Assembly: GCA_037043455.1 (NCBI GenBank)
Contig: JAWPHD010001124.1
Span: forward strand, 62,001-126,000
Length of the DNA: 64,000 bases
Direction of reading: 5' to 3'
Source: Cyrtodaria siliqua
Lineage: Eukaryota > Mollusca > Bivalvia > Adapedonta > Hiatellidae
Under the pieces are notes generated by a model that ran no database searches, was not told the origin of the DNA, and saw nothing but the letters and a program-made list of their open reading frames with translations. How positions within the stretch are numbered: the stretch's first letter is position 1; each line of letters opens with the position of its first letter. Of the stretch, positions 44,464 through 56,267 are shown in pieces. Made by a program: the position numbers and the translations under genes.

Positions 44464-44574
44464 AATTTGCTTTGGCGTGAAAAAAACGTATATCTATATA
44501 AAATTTTCAAGATATATGTTAAATTTCGGCAACATTTTATATAGATATACGTTTTTTTCACGCCAAAGCAAATT
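44464..44574. repeat. Perfect 41-bp inverted repeat with a 29-bp loop
   Basis: Left arm 44464-44504 and right arm 44534-44574 are exact complements, including a 7-A/7-T run and TTTGGCGTGA. Transcribed, it would fold into a long hairpin. No coding in the loop. Confidence 0.9.
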
Positions 44575-44599
44575 TCACGTGAAATTTAGGTTCAGTGTT

Positions 44600-44905
44600 C
44601 AATATTTTTATTATTAGGTTTGTGTTTTCTGGCATTTAAGACATGCAAATATATTTTGAAAATGTGCTAATTATAACATGAACGATTTTCCTGTGGGTTT
44701 TGATAAGCAAAACGTTGAATTTAAAATAAGATTTCACAAACCCTAATGGGTAATGAGATTAAGTTTGACAAGCACATTATACAAAAAATGTTGACAAAAT
44801 ACTTCAATATGCAAATTGTATCTGTTTTGAAAACGCGCTAGACAATCTCTTGAAAAGTAAACAATTTTCTCTGCGGGTATTGACAAGTTAACATGTTATG
44901 TAATA
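44600..44905. repeat. Dispersed repeat D1, copy 2
   Basis: Counterpart of 34080-34560, same orientation. Confidence 0.6.
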
Positions 44906-44914
44906 CTAGATAGA

Positions 44915-45790
44915 GTCTGGTCTATCTTCAGCTTTTCGTTGCTTTTGTCAATATTAAATTATGGAAGTGAAATATGGGGATTTGCAAAATAAAAAAGATA
45001 TTGAAAGAATATAGTTAAAATTGTGTAAATTATTTTAGGTGTTAAACTTACCACAAGTAATGTTGGTATTTACGGAGAGCTCTCTCGTTACCCTTTATCA
45101 TGTTTATACATATGGATATGTAAAGATGATCAAATATTGGTATAAACTATTGTCTACAGAGAACATTATATTAAAATAAATATATAAGGATTTGTTATCC
45201 AACTTTAATAAGGGTACGAAAAACTAATTTATGGTTTATTCTAAACAGTAACGGTTTATTCTAAACAGTAACGGTTTTAATTTGGCCTTTTCATTCATCT
45301 TTAAATTTGTTCTTTGTTTCTGTGTGTGTTTCTGCTTGACTGTCGTCAAGTTCGATTTTTATATTCTATATTCAATAATGTCTGAGATAATCCCATGAGT
45401 GTTAGTTTTAAACTGTTTCCTTTAATTTTTAAACAAAGATTAATAGTGGAAATCTGATATTGAAGGCAATAGTGTTTTAACGCTATATAAAGTGGTGAAA
45501 GAGAATTGTGATTTTGAAACATATCTAGAGACATTATGCTCCAAACAATTAAGAAGTTGAATAACAAAAATAAGATTACCCGCTCATTGTTTAAGAATAA
45601 AAACAGGGAGATACTCAAGAGTGAGAACAGAGAGAAACGAAAGAGTGTGCCAGATTTGTACACTAACGATATTGAAGACGAGTATCATTTTATTTTGATC
45701 TGTATTACTAACTCTATCATTAGAAACAAAACAAATACATTGCTAAATATTACACAACTAGACCAAACATGTTTAAATGTGTGGAGTTCA
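44915..45790 (+). pseudogene. LINE RT C-terminal debris with a repeat A fragment
   Basis: Plus-strand coding at about 44925-45230 contains LNYGSEIWGF and TSNVGIYGELSRYPLS, typical of the C-terminal part of a LINE RT. Coding resumes at 45536-45802, ending with DIEDEYHFILIC, a remnant of the terminal His/Cys finger. A repeat A fragment (45285-45375) sits between the two. Clade not assignable. Confidence 0.5.
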
Positions 45791-46024
45791 TGCAGTCATT
45801 AACCCAAAATATTCATAGTTTATGTAAGTTCATTTCCTATGTACTATTTCCGCTGCACTTGTATTAAGGCTATTTATCTCCAATTTGACATGTTTAACAG
45901 ACTAAAAAAAAAAAATCTTATTGCAGAACATCCTCGTTTATCATTGACATACCATAATATGTGTATTTTTTGTGGAATATGTATGAAGCAAAGAAAACCA
46001 TAATGCTCATTTTGCAATGTAAAC

Positions 46025-46310
46025 ATCTATCTAATGTTACACATGATTATCCACTGGTTCATTTCCGACTCGAATCCCATCTTAAATTGATTTAAATTTG
46101 AACGCATTGTGGAAAGAATAACATTATACAAGGTCATAACCATTCTCCCAAATGCCCAAATGGCCATGGAACAAATCAAGGCAACATCGGCTATATTACA
46201 TTGCAGATATATAATTTAAGTAATTGCATTGTAACGTAAATGTTGGAAATACGTTCGAACTTTGCTTAGAGGTATTTTAACGGGATTGTTATTATATATT
46301 CTTATAATCA
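46025..46310. repeat. Dispersed repeat D2, copy 2
   Basis: Counterpart of 35265-35555. Confidence 0.6.
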
Positions 46311-46319
46311 CCATTTAGT

Positions 46320-46565
46320 ATACTGAGTTTCATCGGTTTGTTCATGGGCAAGACACTTTCCCTTAGCTTCGTCCATCTGATGGGGAGGTAAATCGGGCGG
46401 TTCCGTGTATCGAAGTTTGGATATAAACATGTCGGTCATGTGTATCGGAATATATCCACCGAGCACGATAAAGATCCATATCCGTCAGTAAGAACAGAAC
46501 ATGTTCTCATCTCTCTCAGGGGCGGCAATAAATAACCTATAATTTGTTTATTAAACATTAAAACC
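46320..46565 (-). repeat. SINE fragment (same family as 49800)
   Basis: Shares TGAGTTTCRTCGGT, GAGACACTT-like GCAAGACACTT, a TCGTCC block and the GGCGG-N-AATAA region near the end with the copy at 49800-50155. The tRNA-like head is missing. Orientation given for the B-box is uncertain in this fragment. Confidence 0.45.
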
Positions 46566-46919
46566 ATTCAGCCATAAGGTAATTATATGCAGTGGTTTTG
46601 GGGATATACTTGATGGTAAAAACATGTTGTGTTCCGATTTGAGCTATATGTGAGGTACATTTTAATTTACGTATGTAGCTGTGTACGTCAGGTTAACATA
46701 TTTGGTGGATCGCCTTTTAACGTGGACAGTTAGGCCGTGAGTCATACAATTTCTTGTTACGATCTCAAGGGACAAATTCTTACTGGTACCATTGTATTGA
46801 GTACAGTGTAGAGAAACAAAATATCCATGATAGCAGTGAGAACAGGGTAGCTGATTCCTGTTATTAGAGTTATCTCCCCCTTTTAAATACAAATCAGGTT
46901 TCTTTAAAAAAAAAAATCC

Positions 46920-47725
46920 TTGAAACTACAAAAGCTACAAGTCTAATATTTTGCACGTATCTTAAGTTAAGTGCCCTCTACCAAGTAGTTTTAAAATGAT
47001 GACCCTGTGGTCAGATACGGCCCAGCCCCGTGGGGTAACTATTTTACATACTAGAGTTATGTAGGACATCTTTTAATAAATCTTCTTTTCTAAAACTTTA
47101 AGAGCTATAGGTCTTATAGCATGCATGCAGCATAATTATATGGCCCGTTAGACAGTTTGCTAAAATGGTGACCCTAGGATCATATTTGGCACCACCCCAA
47201 GGTGAGATAATTACATAGTCATATAAAAGAATCTTTAAAGCTCGTCTCTGAAGCATACTAGTCTTCTTTTCTAAAACTGTAAGAGCTAGAGGTATAATAG
47301 TATGTATGTAGCATAAGATTATGGATGTCTATCAAGTCTGTTCAAATGGTGACCCTGGGTCCAAATTTGGCCAACTCCCAGGGGTCATATTTTTACATTT
47401 TTATATAGGAAATTCTATAACCCTCTTGTCTGAAACTAGAATGGCTAGAGGTTTAATACGTTGCATGGAGCATAAGATGATTGTCCTCTACCAAGTTCTT
47501 TAAATAGTGATACTGCCATCAAGTTTGGCCCGGTCCTGGGTTCACACTATTACATTAAGTTATATAGGAAAACCTGTTAAAAAACGTCTAATAACCCAAA
47601 AGCCAAATGTCTAAAAGTTGTCATGTATAATATGGTTCTCTATCTAGTTTGTTCAAATGGGGACAATGGGAACAAATATGACCCTTCCCGAGGTTCATAG
47701 TTTTACATATTTATATATTAACAAA
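46920..47725. repeat. Tandem array, about five units of about 165 bp
   Basis: Units restart at about 46920, 47088, 47262, 47430 and 47600. Each carries an AAGAGCTAGAGGT-like block, a GCATAAGATTAT-like block, AAATGGTGACCCTGG and a GGCCC-rich block followed by TTTTACAT. Divergence between units is substantial. Non-coding. Confidence 0.75.
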
Positions 47726-47984
47726 TTGGTGTTATTTCTCCAGATTATGTGAGCACTTTCAGAAAAAAGACATTGGCCCTCTTTTTATGGCTTGTTGTTG
47801 CAAACTTTCTAATTCTAGTTTCTGTACCACCACAAAGTTCTCAAAACTTTTAACTTCTTGTCTTACTGCCGTTAAAGATCACGTTAAACAATATTGTGCT
47901 AAAACTTATGAAAACTCTCGGATTAATTTTGGTTTATTTAAAATCCAGGAGACGTTCTTGATAAAATATGCTGCCTTGTTGGTT

Positions 47985-48285
47985 AGATAATAGTTCATGG
48001 CGGGGATTTCTTTATTTACACTGTCCCGTTTTATTGGGTTGACAGTAGGTAAGTGTAAGGTATGGTGCACCCTAAAATCTGGTTTAAACCCCCAGCGGCC
48101 TTTTTTGCCAGTGACCGTTCCAATGTGGTAGCCCTATTGTCAACCCTTTTGTGTTTGTGATGTTTTATTTAGCCTTTTATTCATCTTTAATTGTTTTCTT
48201 TGTTTCTGTGTGTGTTTGTGGTTAACTGTCGTCCTTGAATGGTGCTTTTACTGTTCCATTTGTATATCTATATTTTCATATATAA
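47985..48285 (+). repeat. Repeat A copy inside the Penelope-like RT
   Basis: From the GGCGGGGATTTCTTTATTTA block to the common 3' terminus near 48285. It lies between two RT segments that are contiguous in the other copy. Confidence 0.7.
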
Positions 48286-48644
48286 GCACTTATGACTTCT
48301 CTACACTATATACAACCTTACCACATCACCTTATCAAAGACAAGCTTATTGCTGTTATTCAAAAAGACTTCGCTAGAGAAAAAACTACATTTTTGAAGTG
48401 TAATAATATTAAAGCGTTTTTTACTAACAGCAGTTTAGACAATTACACTATGTGGACTTGCCAAGAAATTTGTGAAGCACTCATCTTACTATTAGATAAT
48501 ATTTTCGTCAGGTATGGAAATACCTTTTATAGACAAATTGTTGGTATCCCTAAAGGTACGAACAGTGCACCCGAGATTTGTTTGTATATTGCTATGAAAA
48601 GAGATTTCTTGTTGAGTCTTTCACCAGATACCCGGGCAGGTCTT

Positions 48645-48766
48645 AGCGAGGAGTATGATAGTGGACCTTTGGAAACGGCCGAACACGATAAATACGAAAT
48701 ATTACAGTCTCGGTTTGAGACTGTTCATGAACGGTAGTGAAATATGTTTGCTACCGTTCACGCCTT
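48645..48766. repeat. Repeat B fragment, inverted, inside the Penelope-like RT
   Basis: The complement of 2990-3113, including GGTCCACT and CAAACCGAGACTG. RT similarity stops at one side and resumes at the other. Confidence 0.7.
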
Positions 48767-49799
48767 AATGATACCTCTCTGTATCTGCCTGGATGTCATA
48801 TTGAACATTGACAGCCCTTTCTTTTCTACTGTGGTTAGTAATATATATGCTAAATGACTTCAACTTAACAAAGCTAATATTTCTGATACTAACGCTTCTT
48901 TTCTGGATTTACCTCTCTCTATTGAAAATGGCGAAATAATTAGCAAGATATATGACAAGAGAGATGATTTTAATTTTGATATTGTTAATTATCCCCATAA
49001 GAGCAACTTCTTATGGGGTATATGTGTCACAACTTATTCGTTTATCTAGAGCTTATACTGGAGTTAAAGACATAAATATTCGTAATCTTGGTATAACTAA
49101 AAAGCTACTCCATCAGGGCTACAGTTACCATAAACTTCGTAAAACCTTTGCAAAGTTTTATTATCGTAACCCTGAACCTCTTTCCAAATATAAAAGTAAT
49201 TTGAGAACTCTTCTGCGACAGGGACTATCACAACCTGACTTCTATGGTGACGTGATTTACAAACTTCGTAAGATCCTTGGTCATGATCACTTTCATACTA
49301 TCCCGGGCTGGATTAGGACCACTGGTAATCCAGCATAGGAGTAAAATCTCCACAAATTCATGTTTCATTTTGACATTTTTGTCCTGTTCATTAAATGTCT
49401 TCATCGCTATCACTGTAGTCAGAGAATTTGCAGCAACTCTGCAGTTCTACAGGTGAGAAAGTTGTAGGCTAGTTATTCATGTTTTATCTTAAGTTAAATG
49501 TAGAGTGAGCGTAGAATGTTCATTTTTTGTCGCCATATAACCTATTTGTGTTGGTGTGCCTTAAAACACCAGCTCATCATTTAAATGATCTAATACGTAC
49601 TGAGTATTCTTAATTTTCTTTCGAAATCCTAAAAACTTAAAACATAGCAATTAGCTGTCATATATAAGGCTTGCAGGCATATTGCAACTTAAGGATCACC
49701 TTTGTCAGTATTTATACATGAGCTTGAGTGACCGTGAACCTAGCTCTTTTGATATAACCTTGATGAAGTTTTAACGTTTTAGTTATATGTGTATTTTAA

Positions 49800-50155
49800 T
49801 GCAGTCACCCTCTTGAGCCCATACAGCCTGTTGATACAGTGAATAGTATGGGGGTGGGGACTTGAAATCCAGAGTGTCCGGGTTCAAGCGTCGCTGGTGC
49901 CAGTGAGTTTCGTCGGTGTGTTCTTGAACGAGACACTTCGCCTTATCCTCGTCCGTCGGATGGGAACGTAAACCGTTCGGTCCCAATAATCGGATTGTTT
50001 TCTCCAAGCACGTAAAGAAACATATATAAATCATTATTTAGTAGAAATAGGGTAGGTTCCTGGATCTCTGTGTATCCTTCCCCCTCTCCCTCTTTGGCTG
50101 GAGTGGCTCTAAATAACATAAAGTGTGTTGATGAACCATTAAATAACAATAAATT
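49800..50155 (+). repeat. tRNA-derived SINE
   Basis: An A-box-like region (CAGCCTGTTGATACAGTG) is followed by a B-box-like GTCCGGGTTCAAGCG, then a conserved body (TTGAACGAGACACTTCGCC). It ends with AACCATTAAATAACAATAAA. A related fragment is at 46320-46565. Confidence 0.6.
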
Positions 50156-51380
50156 CTGTTTCTTTAAAGGTGCATATTGAAAAGTCTCACCCACAAAATA
50201 TATACTTCAAAGTTATGAGTTTTCACAAACTGTTTTGGAGTAAATACTCAAACTGGGATCAATGACGACCAGTTTGAGGCAACTGTCATTGCCATGCATG
50301 GGTCTTTGTCATTGTCGGCAACTACGATATACCCCGTCACCTTCTTTTTTTAGGTAACTGTTATTCAACTTGCACTTGCGTTCATAAAACTAGGGTTGAT
50401 GCTTAACCTAGGTTTTTTCCATACTAGTAATCAAGTATGGAGACCATCACAACCTATGCTAAGATAGATATCCTAATCAGATGCTTTGTTACAACAACAC
50501 AAATACTAACAAATAGTTACCATGGTAAGCAGGTAAGCGCTTAATACAGTGGTCTGTGTATCTGGCTTTTCTTCGTCTATACTATTTTGAGTATTGTTAC
50601 ATATTTTATTCGTGAAAATGCATATTATAGTTATATATTGTTTATGCAGAATTCTTCATTCTATCAGTTATGAGGTGGGGGTAATTCAGGTGTTAAAATC
50701 GTTAAAAAAATACTTAAATTGCTATTATAAAGCCTTAAAATAGACATCTAATAAGATTTCATGTTGTAATTTGCAATGTTTACTTTTAATTCATGTATGT
50801 ATGTATGTATCGACTATTGTTTTCATTTCAAAGAATGTAAAACTGTATTTAAACTTAATACATTTATGGTTCTCACTTGAAACAGGTATGGGTCTAATTT
50901 GATGAAGTAAGTTTTTGAAGAAAACAAGACGGAGTGTCGTACAACCAATTAATTGATCGCATCCTGCATAATAAAACGCAAAGTCAGTCCGTAACAAACA
51001 TTATAAATAGTGACGATATATCATCCATAACCAAATTATGGTTGGAAACTTAATTATGTTTAAACAACCGGTATGGTGGCAATACAAGATCCCATGGTGC
51101 TACTTTGCATTACCGCCGAGAGCAACTGCTGTCAACACCGAGACAGATCAGTGATTTAAAGGCTTGGAAAGGATAAACATTGGATGAATAGTAAAATAGT
51201 TGTCTTTAAAGGCCAACTTAACTCCAGACAGCACAATAACAAATAATTCCGCTCGTGTTCAGAATCATACTCTGGACGAAATGTATATTTCTGGCCAAAG
51301 GTGACGGCCAGTCCACTCCTATATATTATGTCTGAAGAAGACAAATGCAACGTTCGGCAATAATGTAAACTAGATTAAAT
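50156..51380. other. Non-coding, nothing recognised
   Basis: No supported gene or repeat apart from a short ATGT run near 50795. Confidence 0.45.
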
Positions 51381-51384
51381 ATAG

Positions 51385-51772
51385 ATATAAAAATTGAACA
51401 GGAAAAGTAGCATTTAAGAACGACTTTTGTCTTGTCGTGCCCTCAATGGTTTATTCTCTTGTGGCTCTGGCTTCTTCCAAGTCACTGAGTACCTTCTTTG
51501 TGGCTTTCTAGGCCATTGCCTTTTTGTATTTATGTATATACGAGCATCTTTGTGTTTTACTTGTATTGCCTATTAATGCTGCCTTGTTGGTTAGAGAATA
51601 GTTCATGGCGGGGATTTTTTTATTTAAACTGTCCCGTTTTATTGTGAATGTGAGGTTTGGTACACCATAGAACCTGGTTTAAACCCCCAAAGGCCTTATT
51701 TGCTACTGGTTGACTGTCCTCCTTGAATGCTGCTTTTCCTGTTTGATGTTTATATCTATATTTATTGTCGAA
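51385..51772 (+). repeat. Repeat A copy with inverted ends
   Basis: The body (51424-51772) is plus-oriented repeat A ending in the common terminus. The first 40 bp (51385-51424) are an inverted copy of that same terminus, so the unit starts AAATATAGATATAAA and ends with its complement. A dispersed block shared with 44113-44175 begins at its right edge. Confidence 0.65.
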
Positions 51773-51839
51773 ATATCCGTTATGAAATCCTGTTAATATA
51801 GGCGTTCCCATCGCTTACTGGAATTACGGGATCACGTAC

Positions 51840-53560
51840 TACTATGTGTTGTTTTAATGTGTGTTTTTTTCCAAAAGGAAAGATCTCACGTAGCCATGTA
51901 CCACCATTCGATTAACAGCAGCATATTGTACATACAATGTATAGCGGAAATTCCCGAGTTTCTTTTCCGTTTCAGTATATATTAAGAAGTTAATAGACAG
52001 TATAATAAGTACAACCTTAGAAACCTGTTTTAGATGAAATTGGTTTTGTAAAGTCTGTATTTTTCTCGTATAAACAGGACTCAAACAGCGATGACATTTA
52101 CATTTCTGGTCTAAATCTGTCGATACTTTCTTTTACATTGACAGATAGGTTTTATATGACATCGCTATTTGAAGCACTAATTTGGTCATTTTGAGCCAAG
52201 AAAGCACGTGTGCCCTATTATATTTGGTATTTGATTAACGACACTTTTTCCTGTTGACAAGGGGCATTCAACTTTTGCTGTTCGTTCTTTATATTTGTGT
52301 TCCCATTGTCAACGATCAGAAATAAATCCAAATACTAGTCAGTCCCTTATGTGGACTCTTGCAGTTTATTCATCTTAAATTTTTTGATTTTGTTTTTGTG
52401 CGGGTTTTTGCGTTGTCTTCAAATGCTATATTTCCTGTTCGACATTTTATATCTACTTTAATATCTCTTATTTGCTAATAAGGAAAGTCTTAGGTTGTAA
52501 TGTTCTCAGTAAACTTCTATTAAAAAAAATATATATATTAATAGCTTGAAGCATGTCGTGTGTGTTATAGAGTTGTGTCACGATCTGCCAGTATAATCAT
52601 GTCTGCATACGTCCGTTATATTATTACCCGCAGGTCATTCCAACCAATATCAAAGAACTACATGACCATTTTTATTATGATCACGTTTCCGAGAGTAATA
52701 TCAAATATTGGCATATTTATACTAATTGTCCATACAAAAAGTTAATTAGAGATATATTTTGCAGCAGAAAAGCAACACTATACATCTATCATATTCTGAT
52801 TAGCACGCAGTAACCTGTTTGTATGGCAATATTGTCAACTCATTAATGGTTAATACTATATCACTTGTCATATCCATCATAAAAATACATTACGTTATGT
52901 AAACATACAGAGCGGAGAATGTATTTGTTCCTGAAATCAATTAATCTCCATTTTGATTTTTGTATAGTGCTGACAGTCGTGTTGATATATGGTTTATAAG
53001 GGTAATTACCATGGTCTAAGCTTCAAACTGTCGGAAAGTGTCTAGCCTCCCCAGAATGCCATCTATGTTTGAATGAACTCACTAATTAGCTTCCCCATTG
53101 AAACCAATGTAAACGTGAGAAATATCGATGCGTCAACTTCAAATATATATACAATGGCTATCGTAGCATCGAAATATTCACATTTCTGTAAACGTTTGAA
53201 AAGACACCAAAGAGGATACGATGAAATTTGTTGTGCAAGAGAGCTGCTTTTAAGCAGAGCTTCTAACTAACAAAGAAAATACATATTTTCGCAGATTCGA
53301 ACAGCAGTGGATGGATATAAATATGTCTCGTTCAATTTCAATAGAATAAAATACTATATTTGCAGAACATTAGCTTAACATTATGTTTGCATGGCAACCA
53401 GTATTTCTTGTTGATCCGGGAACGATAAACACGTTCAACATGTTCAATGGGAAGCAAAGACAACCTTTACGGAGTATTAGCTTAACATTAGTTAGCGAAT
53501 GATATATTGATGTATAAGTTAGTATCCACAAGAAGGAAATGGGTACGCTATTTAGTATTT
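51840..53560. other. Non-coding, one repeat A end
   Basis: 52365-52460 is a short plus-strand repeat A 3' end (TTTCCTGTTCGACATTTTAT). Nothing else recognised. Confidence 0.45.
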
Positions 53561-53566
53561 TTATTT

Positions 53567-54175
53567 AAAGCCGATTTAGACCAACAACGTCCCATAACAA
53601 CTCAGTATTAGTTTTTGGATTTGTTACTGACCCCCTACCGAAATATGTGGGGTCAGTAAGATTTATAGGGGGCGAGGCAATAGCGGAGTCCCCCTATATA
53701 TCTAACTGACCCCACAGTAACAAACCTAATAACTGATTTTTTTGCTTCGAGCACCTTTTTTTAAGGCAAACACCGATATTTAACCCATTTTAATGGCGCG
53801 TCAACGTCATTGTGAAGTTCGCGCAATTTGACATCATGACGTTGACATCACGATCGGTACAGTTTAAAAATAGTATTAATTTACTTATTATGTTTGTTAC
53901 TAACGCCTTAAAGAACTATTTGGAAATTATTTAAACTTTGAATCGGACTTGTAGTCGATATTGTCTTAGTGACCCTCTAAGAAATCTACTGACCCACTAT
54001 AGAAAACCTGACACCGCACTCAACCAATGAGATGCCTAGAATTGTGTTCAGTAATAAGCTGATTTAGACCCACAACGTCCGATAACAACTCAATAAGCTG
54101 ATTTAGACGTACAACGTCCCATAACAACTCAATAAGCTGATTTAGACGTACAACGTCCCATAAAAACTCAATACC
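53567..54175. repeat. 39-bp tandem units split by a palindrome-rich insert
   Basis: One unit (GATTTAGACCAACAACGTCC core) lies at 53567-53608 and three tandem units lie at 54055-54172. Between them is about 440 bp containing facing TTACTGACCCC / GGGGTCAGTAA and further complementary blocks up to 53725. Confidence 0.65.
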
Positions 54176-55630
54176 CGACTTTGGGCTGTTTTCAGCACCT
54201 TGATCGTAATTATTCGTTTATTATTAATTTGAATGTGATACATATAAACGAGTCGTCAGGAATGACGTAATTTCCATCTTAGTACCACTTCTGGTTTAGA
54301 TTAGTTTATTGAAAATACGGAAAAAATATTCAAACATGCTTTTTATTAGGTGATATTGCTGTTTAATCAGTTTTTTGGTAAAATGTACATCACGTTTTCT
54401 CGGTTTTTATAAATTTATATTTTGTTTAATTCATATTGGTAGTATCTGTTGTAAAATATTATCGTTTGAAAGACTATTTCCGTTTGTCATTTGAATATCG
54501 TGTCAATATGTGTGTAGAATTAGGCGATCGCTGTATTGAATTTTATGACATTTAATTCATCTTTTCATATTTCCAGAGCTCTTAATGACGAAATTGACAT
54601 ACATTATAAATGTATTATTACTGCCAATCTTCAGTTCACGATTGTAATCAAGTAATATCTAAGATGTAAAAAGAAAACGGCTATCGCATATTCACAAATG
54701 TAAAACTAATACGCGCAGGTGCTATTTTCAACTTTATATACGTATAACTCGTACAAATAATTGTATAGAGTAGAGCTTGGTTTCAGATTGAAACAACATT
54801 TTAACAAAAAATAAAAAATATATAAATATATAAAAAAATAACAAGACGCTAAACATGCTAAGTGTATAATAAATACAATCAGTATGTTGCTTAGGATGTT
54901 TAATTTGGTTTATTTCAGTTTTCATTAAAAGGGTACCGTTGTTTCGAAAGAGCTATTAACAGGTTTAAACAACACTTCACTGAATTAGAAAACGTGATAA
55001 AAGCCCGTGTTTTTTCCATCAGATAATTAATTGTTTTCCTTGAAATTCAGACCACTTTTCTAGAGCTATCTCAGGCATTATACATGTTCGGGAAATGCCG
55101 CTGTTATTCATACTGGTTTGTTCTATTGCTTCGAAATCTCATTTATCAACATGTCATTTAAGCGTCATTCCATTATCCAAATTACGCTAGAACGACCATT
55201 TGAAACATTTAGGGAGTGTTATCTGGTATAACGCCAGATATGGAAAAACTATGTGTCGCAGTGTACTTTACCACTACGCATCTTCGTCGTATAATTTAAA
55301 AATTAAACAAGAATATCGGTAGAACCGATGGATATCTTCCAAAGTGGAGGCTTTGAGTAAATAGAGTTTTGTTAGTGGACATACAGTGAAAGGGACAGTT
55401 TCCAAAATAATACACCCACGTAGGTATATTTTTATGATGTGAAATGAGTGATTTCCCAAGTCAAAGGTCAAAAGCAATACATACTGTTGAACACCAATTA
55501 AAAAAAGAATGGCAATCCATAACATGCCAGACGAGAGATAAACTCGTTGATATATTAAGCTACATATTAGTACACAACGAGAGATAATTCTGACTACTCT
55601 AGCTAGAGCTAAGTAAAATGGTTGTACATG
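54176..55630. other. Non-coding, nothing recognised
   Basis: AT-rich. The 171-codon minus-strand ORF at 55274-55789 overlaps the fold-back repeat and has no family features. Confidence 0.45.
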
Positions 55631-55635
55631 TAGAA

Positions 55636-55985
55636 ACGATAAAGGTAACACAATTCCGCTAATGGTAACAACCACTGCTAAACGTAACATTTTCAACGCT
55701 AAATGTAACAACCTCCGGTAAAGGTAACAATCACCTCTTCCGTTAAAGGTAACAAGGCTAACGGTAAAGGTAGCAACGTTTTTCAACATCTACTGTTTCA
55801 ATGAAAATTGAGTAAACGGGTTATTTTTAGTTACTGTGGCACCTGTGGCGTAAGCGCTGTTACCTTTAGCGGTATAGGTAATTGTTACTTTTACCGGAGG
55901 TTATTACCTTAAGCGTTGACATTGTTACCTTTAGCGAAGGTTGTTACAATTAGCGGAATTGTTACCTTTAACGTTGTTACAATGA
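55636..55985. repeat. Fold-back element made of GGTAACA subrepeats
   Basis: The left arm (about 55636-55775) and right arm (about 55840-55985) are imperfect inverted copies. Each contains six to seven spaced repeats of AAAGGTAACAA joined by CCGCTAA/CCGGTAA. A spacer of about 65 bp separates them. Non-coding. Confidence 0.8.
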
Positions 55986-55989
55986 TTCT

Positions 55990-56226
55990 TGAGTTCTACA
56001 CTTTCGCCCATTGCCATCTACTAGGGTGTGAAGTTTCATTAAGTTCCCTTATGTAGTTTTCAAGTTATGCTCCAGACATGAATTAAAGTATAGCACAATT
56101 ATTACAAAGGTCAATAACTCTAACATAACATAAAACAGAGCTACAGTTATTCAACTCTGCATGTTGTGTCATTGTTCTCTAGCATTATCTGAAGTTTCCT
56201 TCCAGGTGCAATAGTAATGTTAATTA

Positions 56227-56267
<41 letters not shown>

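Larger units (their letters stand above)
47787..49338 (+). pseudogene. Second Penelope-like reverse transcriptase, with two nested insertions
   Basis: Better preserved than the copy at 800-1990. The piece 47787-47968 has KFSKLLTSCLTAVKDHVKQY. A repeat A copy (47985-48285) interrupts it, and RT resumes with YDFSTLYTTLPHHLIKDKL (about 48288) and GIPKGTNSAP (about 48543). A repeat B fragment (48645-48766) then interrupts just before the catalytic box. The box itself has become SLYLPG where an x-L-D-D is seen in the other copy. Downstream, SKIYDKRDDFNFDIVNYP, YGVYVSQLIRLSRAYT and YHKLRKTFAKFYYRN lead to a stop at 49336. The 3' repeat A region is absent after it. Confidence 0.65.

Noticed and set aside
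46920..47725. CRISPR-like array
   Set aside because: Units of about 165 bp are repeated throughout with no constant-repeat and variable-spacer structure, and the DNA is eukaryotic.
55274..55789. 171-codon minus-strand ORF, hydrophobic
   Set aside because: Half of it overlaps the fold-back GGTAACA arrays; no family features and an unlikely composition.
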